From Burkholderia cepacia (GTDB lineage Bacteria > Pseudomonadota > Gammaproteobacteria > Burkholderiales > Burkholderiaceae): 64,000 nt of DNA. The stretch covers positions 1,116,001 through 1,180,000 of the forward strand of contig NZ_CP073638.1 in NCBI RefSeq assembly GCF_029962485.1. The letters run 5' to 3'. Below, piece by piece: positions 17,427 to 25,246 of this stretch. The notes under the pieces were generated by a model. The model was not told the DNA's origin. It saw only the letters and a program-made list of their open reading frames with translations, and searched no databases. Position numbers and translations under genes: made by a program. How positions within the stretch are numbered: the stretch's first letter is position 1; every line of letters begins with the position of its first letter.

Positions 17427-18272
17427 TCAGCCGGCGAGGCCGTTACCCTCGCCGAACCGCGCCACGCAATGCCACACCCACTTCGCCGTCTGATAATCGA
17501 GCACGCCGTCGCGCGCACGGCCGAGCACGGCCGGCGTCACGACGCGGTCAACGGCAATCCGCGCAATGGCATCGGCCGCCGCCGGCCCGCGGAATTGCTC
17601 GCACTCGGCCAGCCGATCCAGCGACAGCCTGAAACCGCCGTGCCACTCGACCCGGCAGCCCGAGCGCCCCGCCGCCGCCTCGACCGGTGTATCGCGATAG
17701 CTCGGATCGAGCACGATCGCGTCGACATCGTCGCCAAGACTCACCACACCGTGAACCTGCGCCTCGATGTAGTTGTCGAGCAGCGCATCGAGCCCGTCGC
17801 GGTTTTCAGCCGCGAGCGAGATCAGCGCCGTGCAGTCCTGAATCGCGAAATGCGCGGGCTGGTAATGGCTATCCGGATAGCAGAAGGTCGTTCGCCGATG
17901 CACATCGTTGCGCAGACGCAAATGACACGATCCAAAGCGTCTCGATCCGCCAACGGGATCGAGACGGTGATTCAGTGCACCGTACTTCGGCCGCAGCGCG
18001 GGATCGGCATCGTCGTACGCCTGCCCGAACATCCTGCTTTCCCACAGCCAGCGGTCGCCACCGGGGTACGCGGTCATGCCGCCATTGCTCGTCGCCGTTT
18101 CGAACTGGGACCGATACAGGCCGTCGCCGACGATCCGCTCGAGCGTGCCGATGCCGGCAGTCAGCGTGTCGGGATGGAAGTTGAGCGTAACGGGGAAGGC
18201 AGCGCCTCGCCGCTCAGGCGGCGGCCAGGATTGTCGGATATGGGCGAGCGCCCGGTCTGCGGCAGTGTCCAT
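17427..18272 (-). CDS. DUF3626 domain protein
   Basis: This 281-residue protein was called from ATG 18272 (MDTAADRALAHIRQSW); an in-frame extension to 18332 is possible but lacks a ribosome binding site. The segments YGALNHRLDPVGGSRRFGSCHLRL and DCTALISLAAEN are typical of DUF3626, a family without assigned biochemistry. The conserved Asn, His and Arg residues in GALNHRLDP...SCHLRL suggest an enzyme active site. It converges on the end of the pga locus and stands alone; its promoter side faces the cytochrome gene. Confidence 0.75.
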   Translation of the reverse strand: MDTAADRALAHIRQSWPPPERRGAAFPVTLNFHPDTLTAGIGTLERIVGDGLYRSQFETATSNGGMTAYPGGDRWLWESRMFGQAYDDADPALRPKYGALNHRLDPVGGSRRFGSCHLRLRNDVHRRTTFCYPDSHYQPAHFAIQDCTALISLAAENRDGLDALLDNYIEAQVHGVVSLGDDVDAIVLDPSYRDTPVEAAAGRSGCRVEWHGGFRLSLDRLAECEQFRGPAAADAIARIAVDRVVTPAVLGRARDGVLDYQTAKWVWHCVARFGEGNGLAG

Positions 18273-18516
18273 GCGGGTTGTCCGGTAGCGTCGAACGTTG
18301 CCGACGGTATCGTGGCGTGCGCGGCCCGGCACCGGATGTGGATGGCCGCACCGGGTATGGGTCGACGCACGATACTACCGTGCGCTTGCTCCGATCGCAC
18401 CTCCCTCGCCGGATTCGCCAGCGCCGCGCGTACCGGATAGACTGTCGCCCGATTCCTTCCATCGGCCGCGGTGCCCGCCTCCTGCCGCCGCCGGAACGCC
18501 CCTTCCCGGAGAACGA

Positions 18517-19353
18517 ATGCTGAAGCGCCAGTGGTTTTCGCTCGTGCTGCTGACGGTGTGCCTGCTCGGACAACGCGCGTCGGCGCAGTCCACACTCGAA
18601 CTCGACACCGACGGCACGGCCCGCGCCCTCACCCGGCAGACGCTGCTCGCGCGCCCCGATGCGACGGACATCCACGTACCGCGCGACATCGCATACGGCC
18701 GGCCGATGACGTTCCGCGCGGTGCCGTTCACCGCTCTGCTCGGCGACACGCCGCTGCCGGCCGACGGCGTGCTCGAAACGCGCGCGGCCGACGGCTTCGC
18801 CGCGCAACTGCCGATGGATCTCGTGCGCCGCCATGCACCGGCCCGCGCCGTCCCGTGGCTCGCGATCGAGGATCCGGCCCATCCGTGGCCGAAGCTGCCC
18901 GGCAAGCAGGTCAGCGCCGGGCCGTTTTACCTCGTCTGGCTCGGTCCCGACGCGTCGTCGGTGCGCGGCGAGCAGTGGCCGTACCAGATCGTGCGCGTCA
19001 CGATCGAATCGTCGCCGCTCGCGCGCTGGCCTTCGCTCGCCGTCGATGCGGCGTTGCCCGCCGACGATCCGGCCCGCACGGGCCAGCGGCTGTTCGTCAC
19101 GCAATGCCTCGCCTGCCACCGGCTCGACGGTGCGGGCAGCAGCCATGCCGGCCCCGACCTGAACACGCCGATGAATCCGGTCGACTACTTCCAGCCGGCC
19201 GCGCTGCGCCGCTATATCCGCAACCCGGCGTCGGTACGCGACTGGCCGGGCCGCAGCATGCCGGCGTTTCCGCCCGACCAGTTGAGCGACTGCGAACTCG
19301 ACCAGATCGTCGCGTATCTCGCGTACATGGCAAAACGCAAGGCCGGCAAGTAA
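18517..19353 (+). CDS. Exported cytochrome c fused to a molybdopterin-oxidoreductase-like domain
   Basis: This 278-residue protein starts at ATG 18517 after GGAGAA. The signal peptide is residues 1-22 (cleavage after ASA). Residues 25-175 resemble the SUOX-type molybdopterin-oxidoreductase fold (PWLAIEDPAHPWPKLPGKQ, GPFYLVW, QWPYQIVRV), but the module is short and shows no clear cofactor Cys. Residues 185-275 are a class I cytochrome c with haem site CLACH and a Met ligand in RSMPAFPPDQLSDCE. It is probably a periplasmic electron-transfer protein. No dehydrogenase partner is adjacent, and the redox partner is unknown. Confidence 0.82.
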   Translation: MLKRQWFSLVLLTVCLLGQRASAQSTLELDTDGTARALTRQTLLARPDATDIHVPRDIAYGRPMTFRAVPFTALLGDTPLPADGVLETRAADGFAAQLPMDLVRRHAPARAVPWLAIEDPAHPWPKLPGKQVSAGPFYLVWLGPDASSVRGEQWPYQIVRVTIESSPLARWPSLAVDAALPADDPARTGQRLFVTQCLACHRLDGAGSSHAGPDLNTPMNPVDYFQPAALRRYIRNPASVRDWPGRSMPAFPPDQLSDCELDQIVAYLAYMAKRKAGK

Positions 19354-19382
19354 CGGGCAGCCGGACCATCCTGGGAACGTTG

Positions 19383-19865
19383 ATGACGCCACACGACACG
19401 CGGTTCACCATCGCACCGATCGACGCCGTGCAAACGCACCCGCTCAGGGCGACGATCCTGCTGAACGGCGATCTGAACGCGTGCGAACTGGCCGGCGACC
19501 ATGCGCCGACGACGCTGCACGTCGGCGTGCGCGACGGCCGGTCGAGCCTCGTGGCGATCGCCTCGCTCTGCGAGGAGCCGCGCGACGACGACCCTGCCCG
19601 GCCGGCGTGGCGGCTTCGCGGAATGGCCGTCGACCCTGCCGTGCGCGGCATGGGATTCGGGCGCGTGCTGGTGCAGGTCTGCGTGCGGCACGCGGAAGCA
19701 CGCGGAGCTGCACTCGTGTGGTGTACGGCGCGTGAAGCAGCGTATCGGTTCTATGAAAAACTCGGATTTGTGGCCGATGGCGCGCCGATGACGATGCCCG
19801 GTCGCGCCGATACGGCGTTCTACGTGATGCGCCGATATATCGATCGGCATTCACCGCCGGCCTGA
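19383..19865 (+). CDS. GNAT-family N-acetyltransferase
   Basis: This 160-residue protein, from ATG 19383, has the GNAT acetyl-CoA core: WRLRGMAVDPAVRGMGFGRVLVQ (motif A with R/Q-x-x-G-x-G/A spread over RGMGFG), then AALVWCTAREAAYRFYEKLGFVADG (motif B). The substrate cannot be read from sequence. It lies 29 bases after the cytochrome gene on the same strand and may be co-transcribed, but no functional link is obvious. Confidence 0.85.
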   Translation: MTPHDTRFTIAPIDAVQTHPLRATILLNGDLNACELAGDHAPTTLHVGVRDGRSSLVAIASLCEEPRDDDPARPAWRLRGMAVDPAVRGMGFGRVLVQVCVRHAEARGAALVWCTAREAAYRFYEKLGFVADGAPMTMPGRADTAFYVMRRYIDRHSPPA

Positions 19866-19948
19866 CGCGCATTGCACGCGCTCGCCGCGCCAGAGAAAAG
19901 CAAGCCCGGCCCGGCGAGCACCTTCCCGCCGGGCCGGACGCATCGCGC

Positions 19949-21199
19949 TCAGGCTTCCTGCGCGCTCCGCAGCACCGCGCGCAACAGCACGTCGGCGCCC
20001 GCCGCCGCCCATTCGGGCGTAATCGCTTCGGCCTCGTTGTGGCTCAGCCCGTCGACGCACGGCACGAAGATCATCCCGGTCGGCGCGACACGCGCGACAT
20101 AACATGCGTCGTGGCCCGCCCCGGACACGATATCCATGTGCGACAACCCGAGCGCCTTGGCCGCGTCGCGCACCGTGTCGATGCAGCGTGGCGCGAACGG
20201 GATCGGCGCATACGTGAAGATCTGCTCGATCTGCGCGCCGAGGCCGGATTCGTCCGCCACGCGCGCGAGTTCCGCGCGCAGCACCGCGTCCAGTTCGTCG
20301 AGCACCGCATCGTCGGGGTGACGGAATTCGACTGTGAAGAAACAACCGCCCGGCACCGTGTTGCGCGAGTTCGGCCGCGCCTCGATCATCCCGACCGTCG
20401 CGCGCGCGTACGGCGCATAACGTCGGCCAAGCACTTCGATGAACGCGATCATCCGTGCGGCGCCGACCAGCGCATCGCGGCGGACCTCCATCGGCGTCGT
20501 GCCCGCGTGCGCGTCGACGCCGGTGAGTGTCACTTCGTACCAGCGCTGCCCCTGCCCGGCCGTCACGACGCCGATCGTCTTGCCGGCCCGTTCGAGAATC
20601 GGGCCCTGCTCGATATGCAGTTCATACGCCGCGTGCACCGGATAGCCGCCGACTGGTTCGGCGCCCGCGTAGCCGATGCGCCCGAGTTCCTCGCCGATCG
20701 TCCTGCCTGCGCTGTCGGTACGCGAGAGCCCGTATTCGAGCGTATAGACGCCCGAGAACACGCCGGCCGACACCATCGCCGGCGCGAAGCGCGAGCCTTC
20801 CTCGTTGGTCCAGATCACGACATCGACCGGACGCTCGGTCTCGATGCCCGCGTCGTTCAGCGCGCGCACGACCTCGAGCCCGCCAAGCACGCCGTAGATG
20901 CCGTCGTAGCGGCCGCCGGTCGGCTGCGAATCGGCGTGCGAGCCCGTCATCACCGGCGCGGCGTCGGGATTGCGGCCCGCGCGGCGTGCGAACACGTTGC
21001 CCATCTGGTCCACGCGCACCGTGCAGCCGGCGTCGCGCGCCCACTGCACGAACAGGTCGCGCGACTCGCGATCGAGATCGGTCAGCGCGAGGCGGCAGAC
21101 GCCGCCCTTCGGTGTCGCGCCGATCTGCGCCATTCGCTCGAGCGACGCCCACAGGCGATCGCCGTCGACGCGCGGCACGTTCACGGTGTCGTCACGCAT
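19949..21199 (-). CDS. M20-type N-carbamoyl-amino-acid amidohydrolase (allantoate amidohydrolase / HyuC family)
   Basis: This 416-residue protein was called from ATG 21199 with GGAG upstream; it overlaps the preceding gene by 8 bases. Binuclear-metal motifs are intact: GSHADSQPTGGRYDG, TNEEGSRFAP, ELHIEQGPIL, GAGHDACYVA and GLSHNEAE. Such enzymes hydrolyse N-carbamoyl amino acids or allantoate. Because the gene directly upstream is an L-2-amino-thiazoline-4-carboxylate hydrolase homologue, the likely substrate is an N-carbamoyl-cysteine-type intermediate, giving cysteine, CO2 and ammonia, as in the Pseudomonas ATC pathway. Substrate assignment is inferred from context; an allantoate or other carbamoyl substrate remains possible. 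Confidence 0.88.
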   Translation of the reverse strand: MRDDTVNVPRVDGDRLWASLERMAQIGATPKGGVCRLALTDLDRESRDLFVQWARDAGCTVRVDQMGNVFARRAGRNPDAAPVMTGSHADSQPTGGRYDGIYGVLGGLEVVRALNDAGIETERPVDVVIWTNEEGSRFAPAMVSAGVFSGVYTLEYGLSRTDSAGRTIGEELGRIGYAGAEPVGGYPVHAAYELHIEQGPILERAGKTIGVVTAGQGQRWYEVTLTGVDAHAGTTPMEVRRDALVGAARMIAFIEVLGRRYAPYARATVGMIEARPNSRNTVPGGCFFTVEFRHPDDAVLDELDAVLRAELARVADESGLGAQIEQIFTYAPIPFAPRCIDTVRDAAKALGLSHMDIVSGAGHDACYVARVAPTGMIFVPCVDGLSHNEAEAITPEWAAAGADVLLRAVLRSAQEA

Positions 21200-21716
21200 C
21201 GCCGTGCTCCGGCGCGCGCTGCAGGGCGTAGCGGAAATCGCAGCGCTTACCGCCCTGCATGATCGTGCTCGTACGCGTGAGCGCGACGTCCGGTGCATAG
21301 CCCTGGATGAAATAGCTGTCGCGTGCGCAGCTCAGCAGGTGCCCGATCTCGCCGAGCCCCATCGCGTGATACATCTCCGCGTAACTGCAGCGATGCACGT
21401 CGTAGTCGTAGTGCGCGTCGTCCGCGCGCCGCACCTCGACGTCGAGCGCATCGTCCTTCTCCCACAGCACCTGCAGCGCGATGAACGACTTCACGCTCGC
21501 ACCGTCCGGCTCCTGCGCGGCGAACGTGCGGCCTGCGTCGACGGCCGCGCCGCGCACGGCTTCCGCGATCACGGCCTGCGCACGCTCGGTGCCGAACTCG
21601 CGCTTCATGATCTCGTAGATCGGCTTGATGATTTCCGCTTCGATGCGGCGCCGCGCGAGGATCCCGAGGCGCGTGTCCTCGGGTGCGTCGGCGGATGTCG
21701 GGTTCGCTTCTGTCAT
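21192..21716 (-). CDS. L-2-amino-thiazoline-4-carboxylic acid hydrolase family protein
   Basis: This 174-residue protein was called from ATG 21716 (MTEANPTSADAPEDTRLGIL). It shows the family pattern of helical KREFG...A, then VRRCSYAEMYHAMGLGEIGHLL-like residues (VHRCSYAEMYHAMGLGEIG) and CARDSYFIQGYAPDVALTRT. This family opens the thiazoline ring of ATC to a carbamoyl-cysteine. It is translationally coupled to the amidohydrolase downstream (ATG at 21199, stop at 21192) and follows the binding-protein gene by 26 bases, so the three form an operon on the minus strand. Confidence 0.8.
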   Translation of the reverse strand: MTEANPTSADAPEDTRLGILARRRIEAEIIKPIYEIMKREFGTERAQAVIAEAVRGAAVDAGRTFAAQEPDGASVKSFIALQVLWEKDDALDVEVRRADDAHYDYDVHRCSYAEMYHAMGLGEIGHLLSCARDSYFIQGYAPDVALTRTSTIMQGGKRCDFRYALQRAPEHGDA

Positions 21717-21742
21717 GGGGATCGTCTTGGTTGTCTTGTTAC

Positions 21743-22909
21743 TTACTTGGCTGCGGTGCGCGCGCCGCCGAGCACGTCGACGACGGTCCACTTGCCGCCG
21801 CGCACCTGGTAGATCGTGAAGGCCGGGTCCTTCAGGTTGCCTTCGGCGTCGAATGCGACGCGCCCCGTCACGCCCGGCCGGTCGATCGCGCGCACCGCCG
21901 CGACGAGCTTCGCCGGCTGCGTTGTGCCGGCCTTCTGCGCGGCCGCGATCAGCGTGGCGGCCGCGTCGTACGCGAACGGCGCATGCAGTTCGATCGGTGC
22001 ACGGAAGCGTGCCTGGTATTGCGTGTCGAACGCCTTGCCGCCCGGCATCCGGTCGAGCGGCAGGCCCGGTTCGAGCGCCGTCACGCCGTCGCCGTCCTTG
22101 CCCGCGAGCGACAGGAAGGTCTGGCTCACGAAACCGCCCGCGCCAAGCAGCGGCGCGTTCACGCCGAGCTGGCGCATCCGGCGGGAGATCGGCGCAGCCT
22201 GCGCATCGAGGCCGCCGAAGAACACGAGATCCGCGCGCTTGCCCTTGATCGCCGTCAGCACGCCGCTGAAGTCGGTCGTCTTGTCGTTCACGTACTGGCG
22301 ATCGACGATCGCGCCGCCGTTCGCCTGCACGCCCTTAATGAACTGGTCGGCCAGCCCCGCGCCGAACGACGTGCGATCGTCGATCACCGCGATGCGCTTC
22401 GCCTTCAGCGTCTTCACCGCATACGCGCCGGTGAAATTGCCGCCCGCATCGTCGTGACCCATGATGCGGAACGCCGTCGCGTAGCCCTGCTGCGTGTATT
22501 GATGGCCGGTGGATGCCGGCGCGATCTGCGGGATGCCCGCATCGCGGTACACGCGCGATGCGGGCACGCTGCAGCCCGTGTTCCAGTGGCCGACGACGCC
22601 GATCACGTGCTGGTCGACGAGCTGCTGCGCAACCGCGACGGCCGTGCGCGGATCGGACTGGTCGTCGGCGGCGACGAGCTTGTAGACGACCGGCTTGCCG
22701 CCGATGGTCGGATGCTTCGCGTTCGCGTCGTCGATCGCGAGTTGCGCGCCGTTCTGCAGATCCTTGCCGATCCGCGCGGACGGGCCGGTCAGCGGCGCGG
22801 CGAGACCGATCAGGATCGTCTGCGGCGCGGATTGTGCGGACGCGGGAACGGAGGCGACCAGGGCGGCGGCCGAGAATGCGAGGCTGGCGTGGAGAAATGC
22901 GATTTTCAT
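21743..22909 (-). CDS. Branched-chain-amino-acid type ABC substrate-binding protein (LivK-like), orphan
   Basis: This 388-residue protein has a signal peptide at residues 1-25 (cleavage after ASA-QS). The mature part has the class I periplasmic-binding fold of LivK/LivJ: TILIGLAAPLTGPSARIGKD near the start, GGKPVVYKLVAADDQSDPRTAV, VVGHWNTGCSVPASRVYRDAG and LLGAGGF. It is the first gene of the ATC/N-carbamoyl operon, so the ligand may be ATC or a related S/N heterocycle. No permease or ATPase genes are adjacent; it must borrow a transporter encoded elsewhere. Confidence 0.9.
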   Translation of the reverse strand: MKIAFLHASLAFSAAALVASVPASAQSAPQTILIGLAAPLTGPSARIGKDLQNGAQLAIDDANAKHPTIGGKPVVYKLVAADDQSDPRTAVAVAQQLVDQHVIGVVGHWNTGCSVPASRVYRDAGIPQIAPASTGHQYTQQGYATAFRIMGHDDAGGNFTGAYAVKTLKAKRIAVIDDRTSFGAGLADQFIKGVQANGGAIVDRQYVNDKTTDFSGVLTAIKGKRADLVFFGGLDAQAAPISRRMRQLGVNAPLLGAGGFVSQTFLSLAGKDGDGVTALEPGLPLDRMPGGKAFDTQYQARFRAPIELHAPFAYDAAATLIAAAQKAGTTQPAKLVAAVRAIDRPGVTGRVAFDAEGNLKDPAFTIYQVRGGKWTVVDVLGGARTAAK

Positions 22910-22937
22910 GTGCGGGGATCGGTGAATCGGATCAAAA

Positions 22938-23049
22938 CATGAAAAATATTAAATATTCAGCACCCAAACCCCAAATACCCAATTGTTGGATGCTTATGCC
23001 GTTCTCGGCACATTAACGTATAGCCCAGTAAACAAAGGATATTTTCATG
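22938..23049. promoter_or_regulatory. Divergent operator region with CATGAAAAATAT motifs
   Basis: The motif CATGAAAAATAT occurs at 22938-22949, as a near-inverse ATATTTTCATG at 23039-23049, and again at 23086-23097 over the LysR start codon. The copies flank an AT-rich stretch between the binding-protein gene and the divergent LysR, suiting autoregulated LysR binding. Confidence 0.4.
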
Positions 23050-23086
23050 TTGTCGCTTACCCTGACTTTTCGATAAAATTCGACAC

Positions 23087-23983
23087 ATGAAAAATATCGA
23101 ACAATTGCCGCACGATCCGCCGCTGCGTGCGGTGCGTGCATTCGAAGCGTTTGCGCGTCTCGGGTCGGTCACCGCGGCGGCAGGCGAGCTCGACATCACG
23201 CCGTCGGCCGTCAGCCATCAGCTGCAACTGCTCGAAGCGTTCATCCAGACGCCGCTGACGGTGCGCGAGGGCCGGCTGCTCGCGCTCACCGACGAAGGGC
23301 GCGACTACTACCGCTCGATCAGCGCCGCGTTCTCGGTGCTGCGCAGCGCGACGCGCTTCGTGCGCGACCGCTCGTCGCTGCGGCAGATCACCGTCAGCCT
23401 GATCCCGCTGCTCGGCATCGGCTGGTTCATTCCGCGGCTGCACGCGTTCCTCGCCGACAACACGGACGTCGACGTCACGGTGCTGTACGCGCATCACCGC
23501 AATTACCGGAGCGACGCGTCGGACCTGTCGATCCGCTTCGGCACCGGCGACTGGCCAGGCTACCGCTGCGAGCGGCTGCTGCCGGGCGCGATGGTGCCGA
23601 TGTGCAGCCCGTCGTTCCTGAAGCGCCACGGGCCGTTCCGCACGCCCGCCGATCTCGCGCGCGCACCGCTCGTGCACGACGAGGATCGCAGCACGTGGGT
23701 CAACTGGCTGCAGGGCGCCGGCGTGCGGCATGTGTCGCATGCGGTGGGGCCGATGTTCGAGGATGGGCAACTGACGCTGAGCGCCGCGCGCGCGGATCTC
23801 GGCGCGGCGCTGCTGCGCGCGCCGCTGGTCGAGCGCGAGCTGGCGAACGGCGAGCTCGTGAAGCTGTTCGATCACGTACTCGACGACGGGCGCGACTACT
23901 ACCTGTGCACGCGCGAGGACGCGGACATGCCGGATGGGGCACGGCGGCTCGCGGCGTGGTTGAGGAAGATGGCGGGGATTTGA
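23087..23983 (+). CDS. LysR-family regulator, GcvA-like
   Basis: This 298-residue protein has a winged helix-turn-helix at about 10-70 (LRAVRAFEAFARLGSVTAAA, then ELDITPSAVSHQLQLLE), followed by an effector domain beginning ITVSLIPLLGIGWFIPRL. The shape and length fit the GcvA-type subgroup. It is transcribed away from the binding-protein / ATC-hydrolase / amidohydrolase operon across a 177-base gap with repeated motifs, so it is the likely regulator of that operon, with the thiazoline or a derived amino acid as plausible effector. Confidence 0.9.
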   Translation: MKNIEQLPHDPPLRAVRAFEAFARLGSVTAAAGELDITPSAVSHQLQLLEAFIQTPLTVREGRLLALTDEGRDYYRSISAAFSVLRSATRFVRDRSSLRQITVSLIPLLGIGWFIPRLHAFLADNTDVDVTVLYAHHRNYRSDASDLSIRFGTGDWPGYRCERLLPGAMVPMCSPSFLKRHGPFRTPADLARAPLVHDEDRSTWVNWLQGAGVRHVSHAVGPMFEDGQLTLSAARADLGAALLRAPLVERELANGELVKLFDHVLDDGRDYYLCTREDADMPDGARRLAAWLRKMAGI

Positions 23984-24071
23984 GCGGGGCGGGCCGGCGT
24001 TGGGACTTCAGCCCGCCTCCGGAAGCAGCAATCGCATCGGCCAAGCCACGACGTTGCGTATCCCCGGCCGG

Positions 24072-24104
24072 ATCTCCATGATGCCCATTCCTTGTAATGG
24101 AGAT
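24072..24104. promoter_or_regulatory. Inverted repeat overlapping the RHH gene start
   Basis: ATCTCCAT (24072-24079) and ATGGAGAT (24097-24104) are exact complements separated by 17 bases, with a nested CCATT/AATGG pair inside. The right arm contains the Shine-Dalgarno of the RHH gene. It could be the protein's own operator or a translation-blocking hairpin. Confidence 0.5.
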
Positions 24105-24108
24105 TGCC

Positions 24109-24318
24109 ATGAGCAGAGTTCCCGTCGATCTATCGGATGACCAGCACGCCGCGCTGACCTTCATCGCAGCGCTCAAGAACAGCTCCTGCGCCGACGTCAT
24201 CCGCGACGCAATCGATGCCTATGTCGCTCGGCACGCGACAACTTTTGCTGACAATGTGTTCGGTCTCTGGAAAGGCCGCACGGTCACCCGCCACGAGGAT
24301 TTGCAGTCGGAGTGGTAA
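24109..24318 (+). CDS. Small ribbon-helix-helix-type protein, orphan antitoxin-like
   Basis: This 69-residue protein was called from ATG 24109 because GGAG lies 6 bases upstream; an in-frame ATG at 24097 has no ribosome binding site. MSRVPVDLSDDQHAAL gives a beta strand then helix, and NSSCADVIRDAIDAYVARH gives the second helix of a CopG/Arc-type fold. The C-terminal GLWKGRTVTRHEDLQSEW resembles VapB-like tails that bind PIN toxins. No toxin gene follows. An 8-bp inverted repeat overlaps the translation start, as expected for autoregulation. Confidence 0.65.
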   Translation: MSRVPVDLSDDQHAALTFIAALKNSSCADVIRDAIDAYVARHATTFADNVFGLWKGRTVTRHEDLQSEW

Positions 24319-24563
24319 ACGCGCGCCCCGGCACGGACTACCCGATCGGGCGTCTGCGCGACCTGGAGTCGATCCCCCATGGCTTTCGCGTACTGACGCC
24401 CCTCCCCCGCACCGGGTGCCCGGCGCTCACGCCGACAAATCAAGGGCCGGAAGCAGATAGAAAATCCCGATGCCCCGGATTGAAACAAGCAATTTCACAA
24501 ACTCAGGGTGAACCCGGATACTGGCAACACTCCACTCACCACTGAAGACAAGGAATTCTCCAG

Positions 24564-25127
24564 ATGCCGATCATCAACACCCAAATCAAGCCGTTCAAGG
24601 CAACCGCTTACCACAACGGCGATTTCGTGCCCGTCTCGGAAGAGAACTTCAAGGGCAAGTGGTCCGTCGTCGTGTTCTACCCGGCCGACTTCACGTTCGT
24701 CTGCCCGACCGAGCTGGGCGACCTCGCCGACCGTTACGCGGAATTCCAGAAGCTGGGTGTCGAAATCTACGGCGTGTCGACCGACACGCACTTCACGCAC
24801 AAGGCATGGCACGACACGTCGGACACGATCGGCAAGATCAAGTACCCGATGATCGGCGACCCGACGCTCACGCTGTCGCGCAACTTCGACGTGCTGATCG
24901 AGGAAGAAGGGATGGCCCTGCGCGGCACGTTCGTGATCAACCCGGAAGGCGAGATCAAGCTGTGCGAAATCCACGACAACGGCATCGGCCGCGACGCAGG
25001 CGAACTGCTGCGCAAGGTGCAGGCTGCGCAATACATCGCGGCGCACCCGGGTGAAGTGTGCCCGGCCAAGTGGACGCCGGGTGCGGAAACGCTGACCCCG
25101 TCGCTCGACCTGATCGGCAAGATCTGA
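24564..25127 (+). CDS. ahpC: Alkyl hydroperoxide reductase subunit C (peroxiredoxin)
   Basis: This 187-residue typical 2-Cys peroxiredoxin is full length. The peroxidatic Cys47 lies in [18 protein letters not shown] and the resolving Cys166 in [13 protein letters not shown]; the [15 protein letters not shown] segment is also typical. It reduces H2O2, peroxynitrite and organic peroxides in the cytoplasm and is recycled by AhpF, whose gene follows 119 bases downstream. Two strong GC hairpins lie between the genes and probably make ahpC mRNA more abundant than ahpF. The upstream 245 bases carry no obvious OxyR box that I can fix by eye. Confidence 0.97.
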   Translation: MPIINTQIKPFKATAYHNGDFVPVSEENFKGKWSVVVFYPADFTFVCPTELGDLADRYAEFQKLGVEIYGVSTDTHFTHKAWHDTSDTIGKIKYPMIGDPTLTLSRNFDVLIEEEGMALRGTFVINPEGEIKLCEIHDNGIGRDAGELLRKVQAAQYIAAHPGEVCPAKWTPGAETLTPSLDLIGKI

Positions 25128-25139
25128 CGATCGCTCCGC

Positions 25140-25189
25140 GCGCCTCGCACGAGGCGCTCGATGGCGGGCCGCCGCAGCATGCGGCCCGC
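25140..25189 (+). terminator. Two intercistronic hairpins between ahpC and ahpF
   Basis: Hairpin 1 (25140-25157) is GCGCCTCG / CGAGGCGC with a CA loop. Hairpin 2 (25164-25189) is GCGGGCCGC / GCGGCCCGC with an 8-base loop. There is no T-tract, so they are more likely partial terminators or 3'-end stabilisers of ahpC mRNA than full stops. Confidence 0.5.
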
Positions 25190-25246
25190 GCCCTCCTCCG
25201 GCACGACGTGCCCGACCATAATCATTAATACGGAATCCGAAACGCC

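Noticed and set aside
24312..24545. Short frame after the RHH gene, tested as a toxin partner
   Set aside because: GTG start overlapping the RHH stop, but the product shows no PIN, RelE or other toxin motif, and it runs into the ahpC leader.
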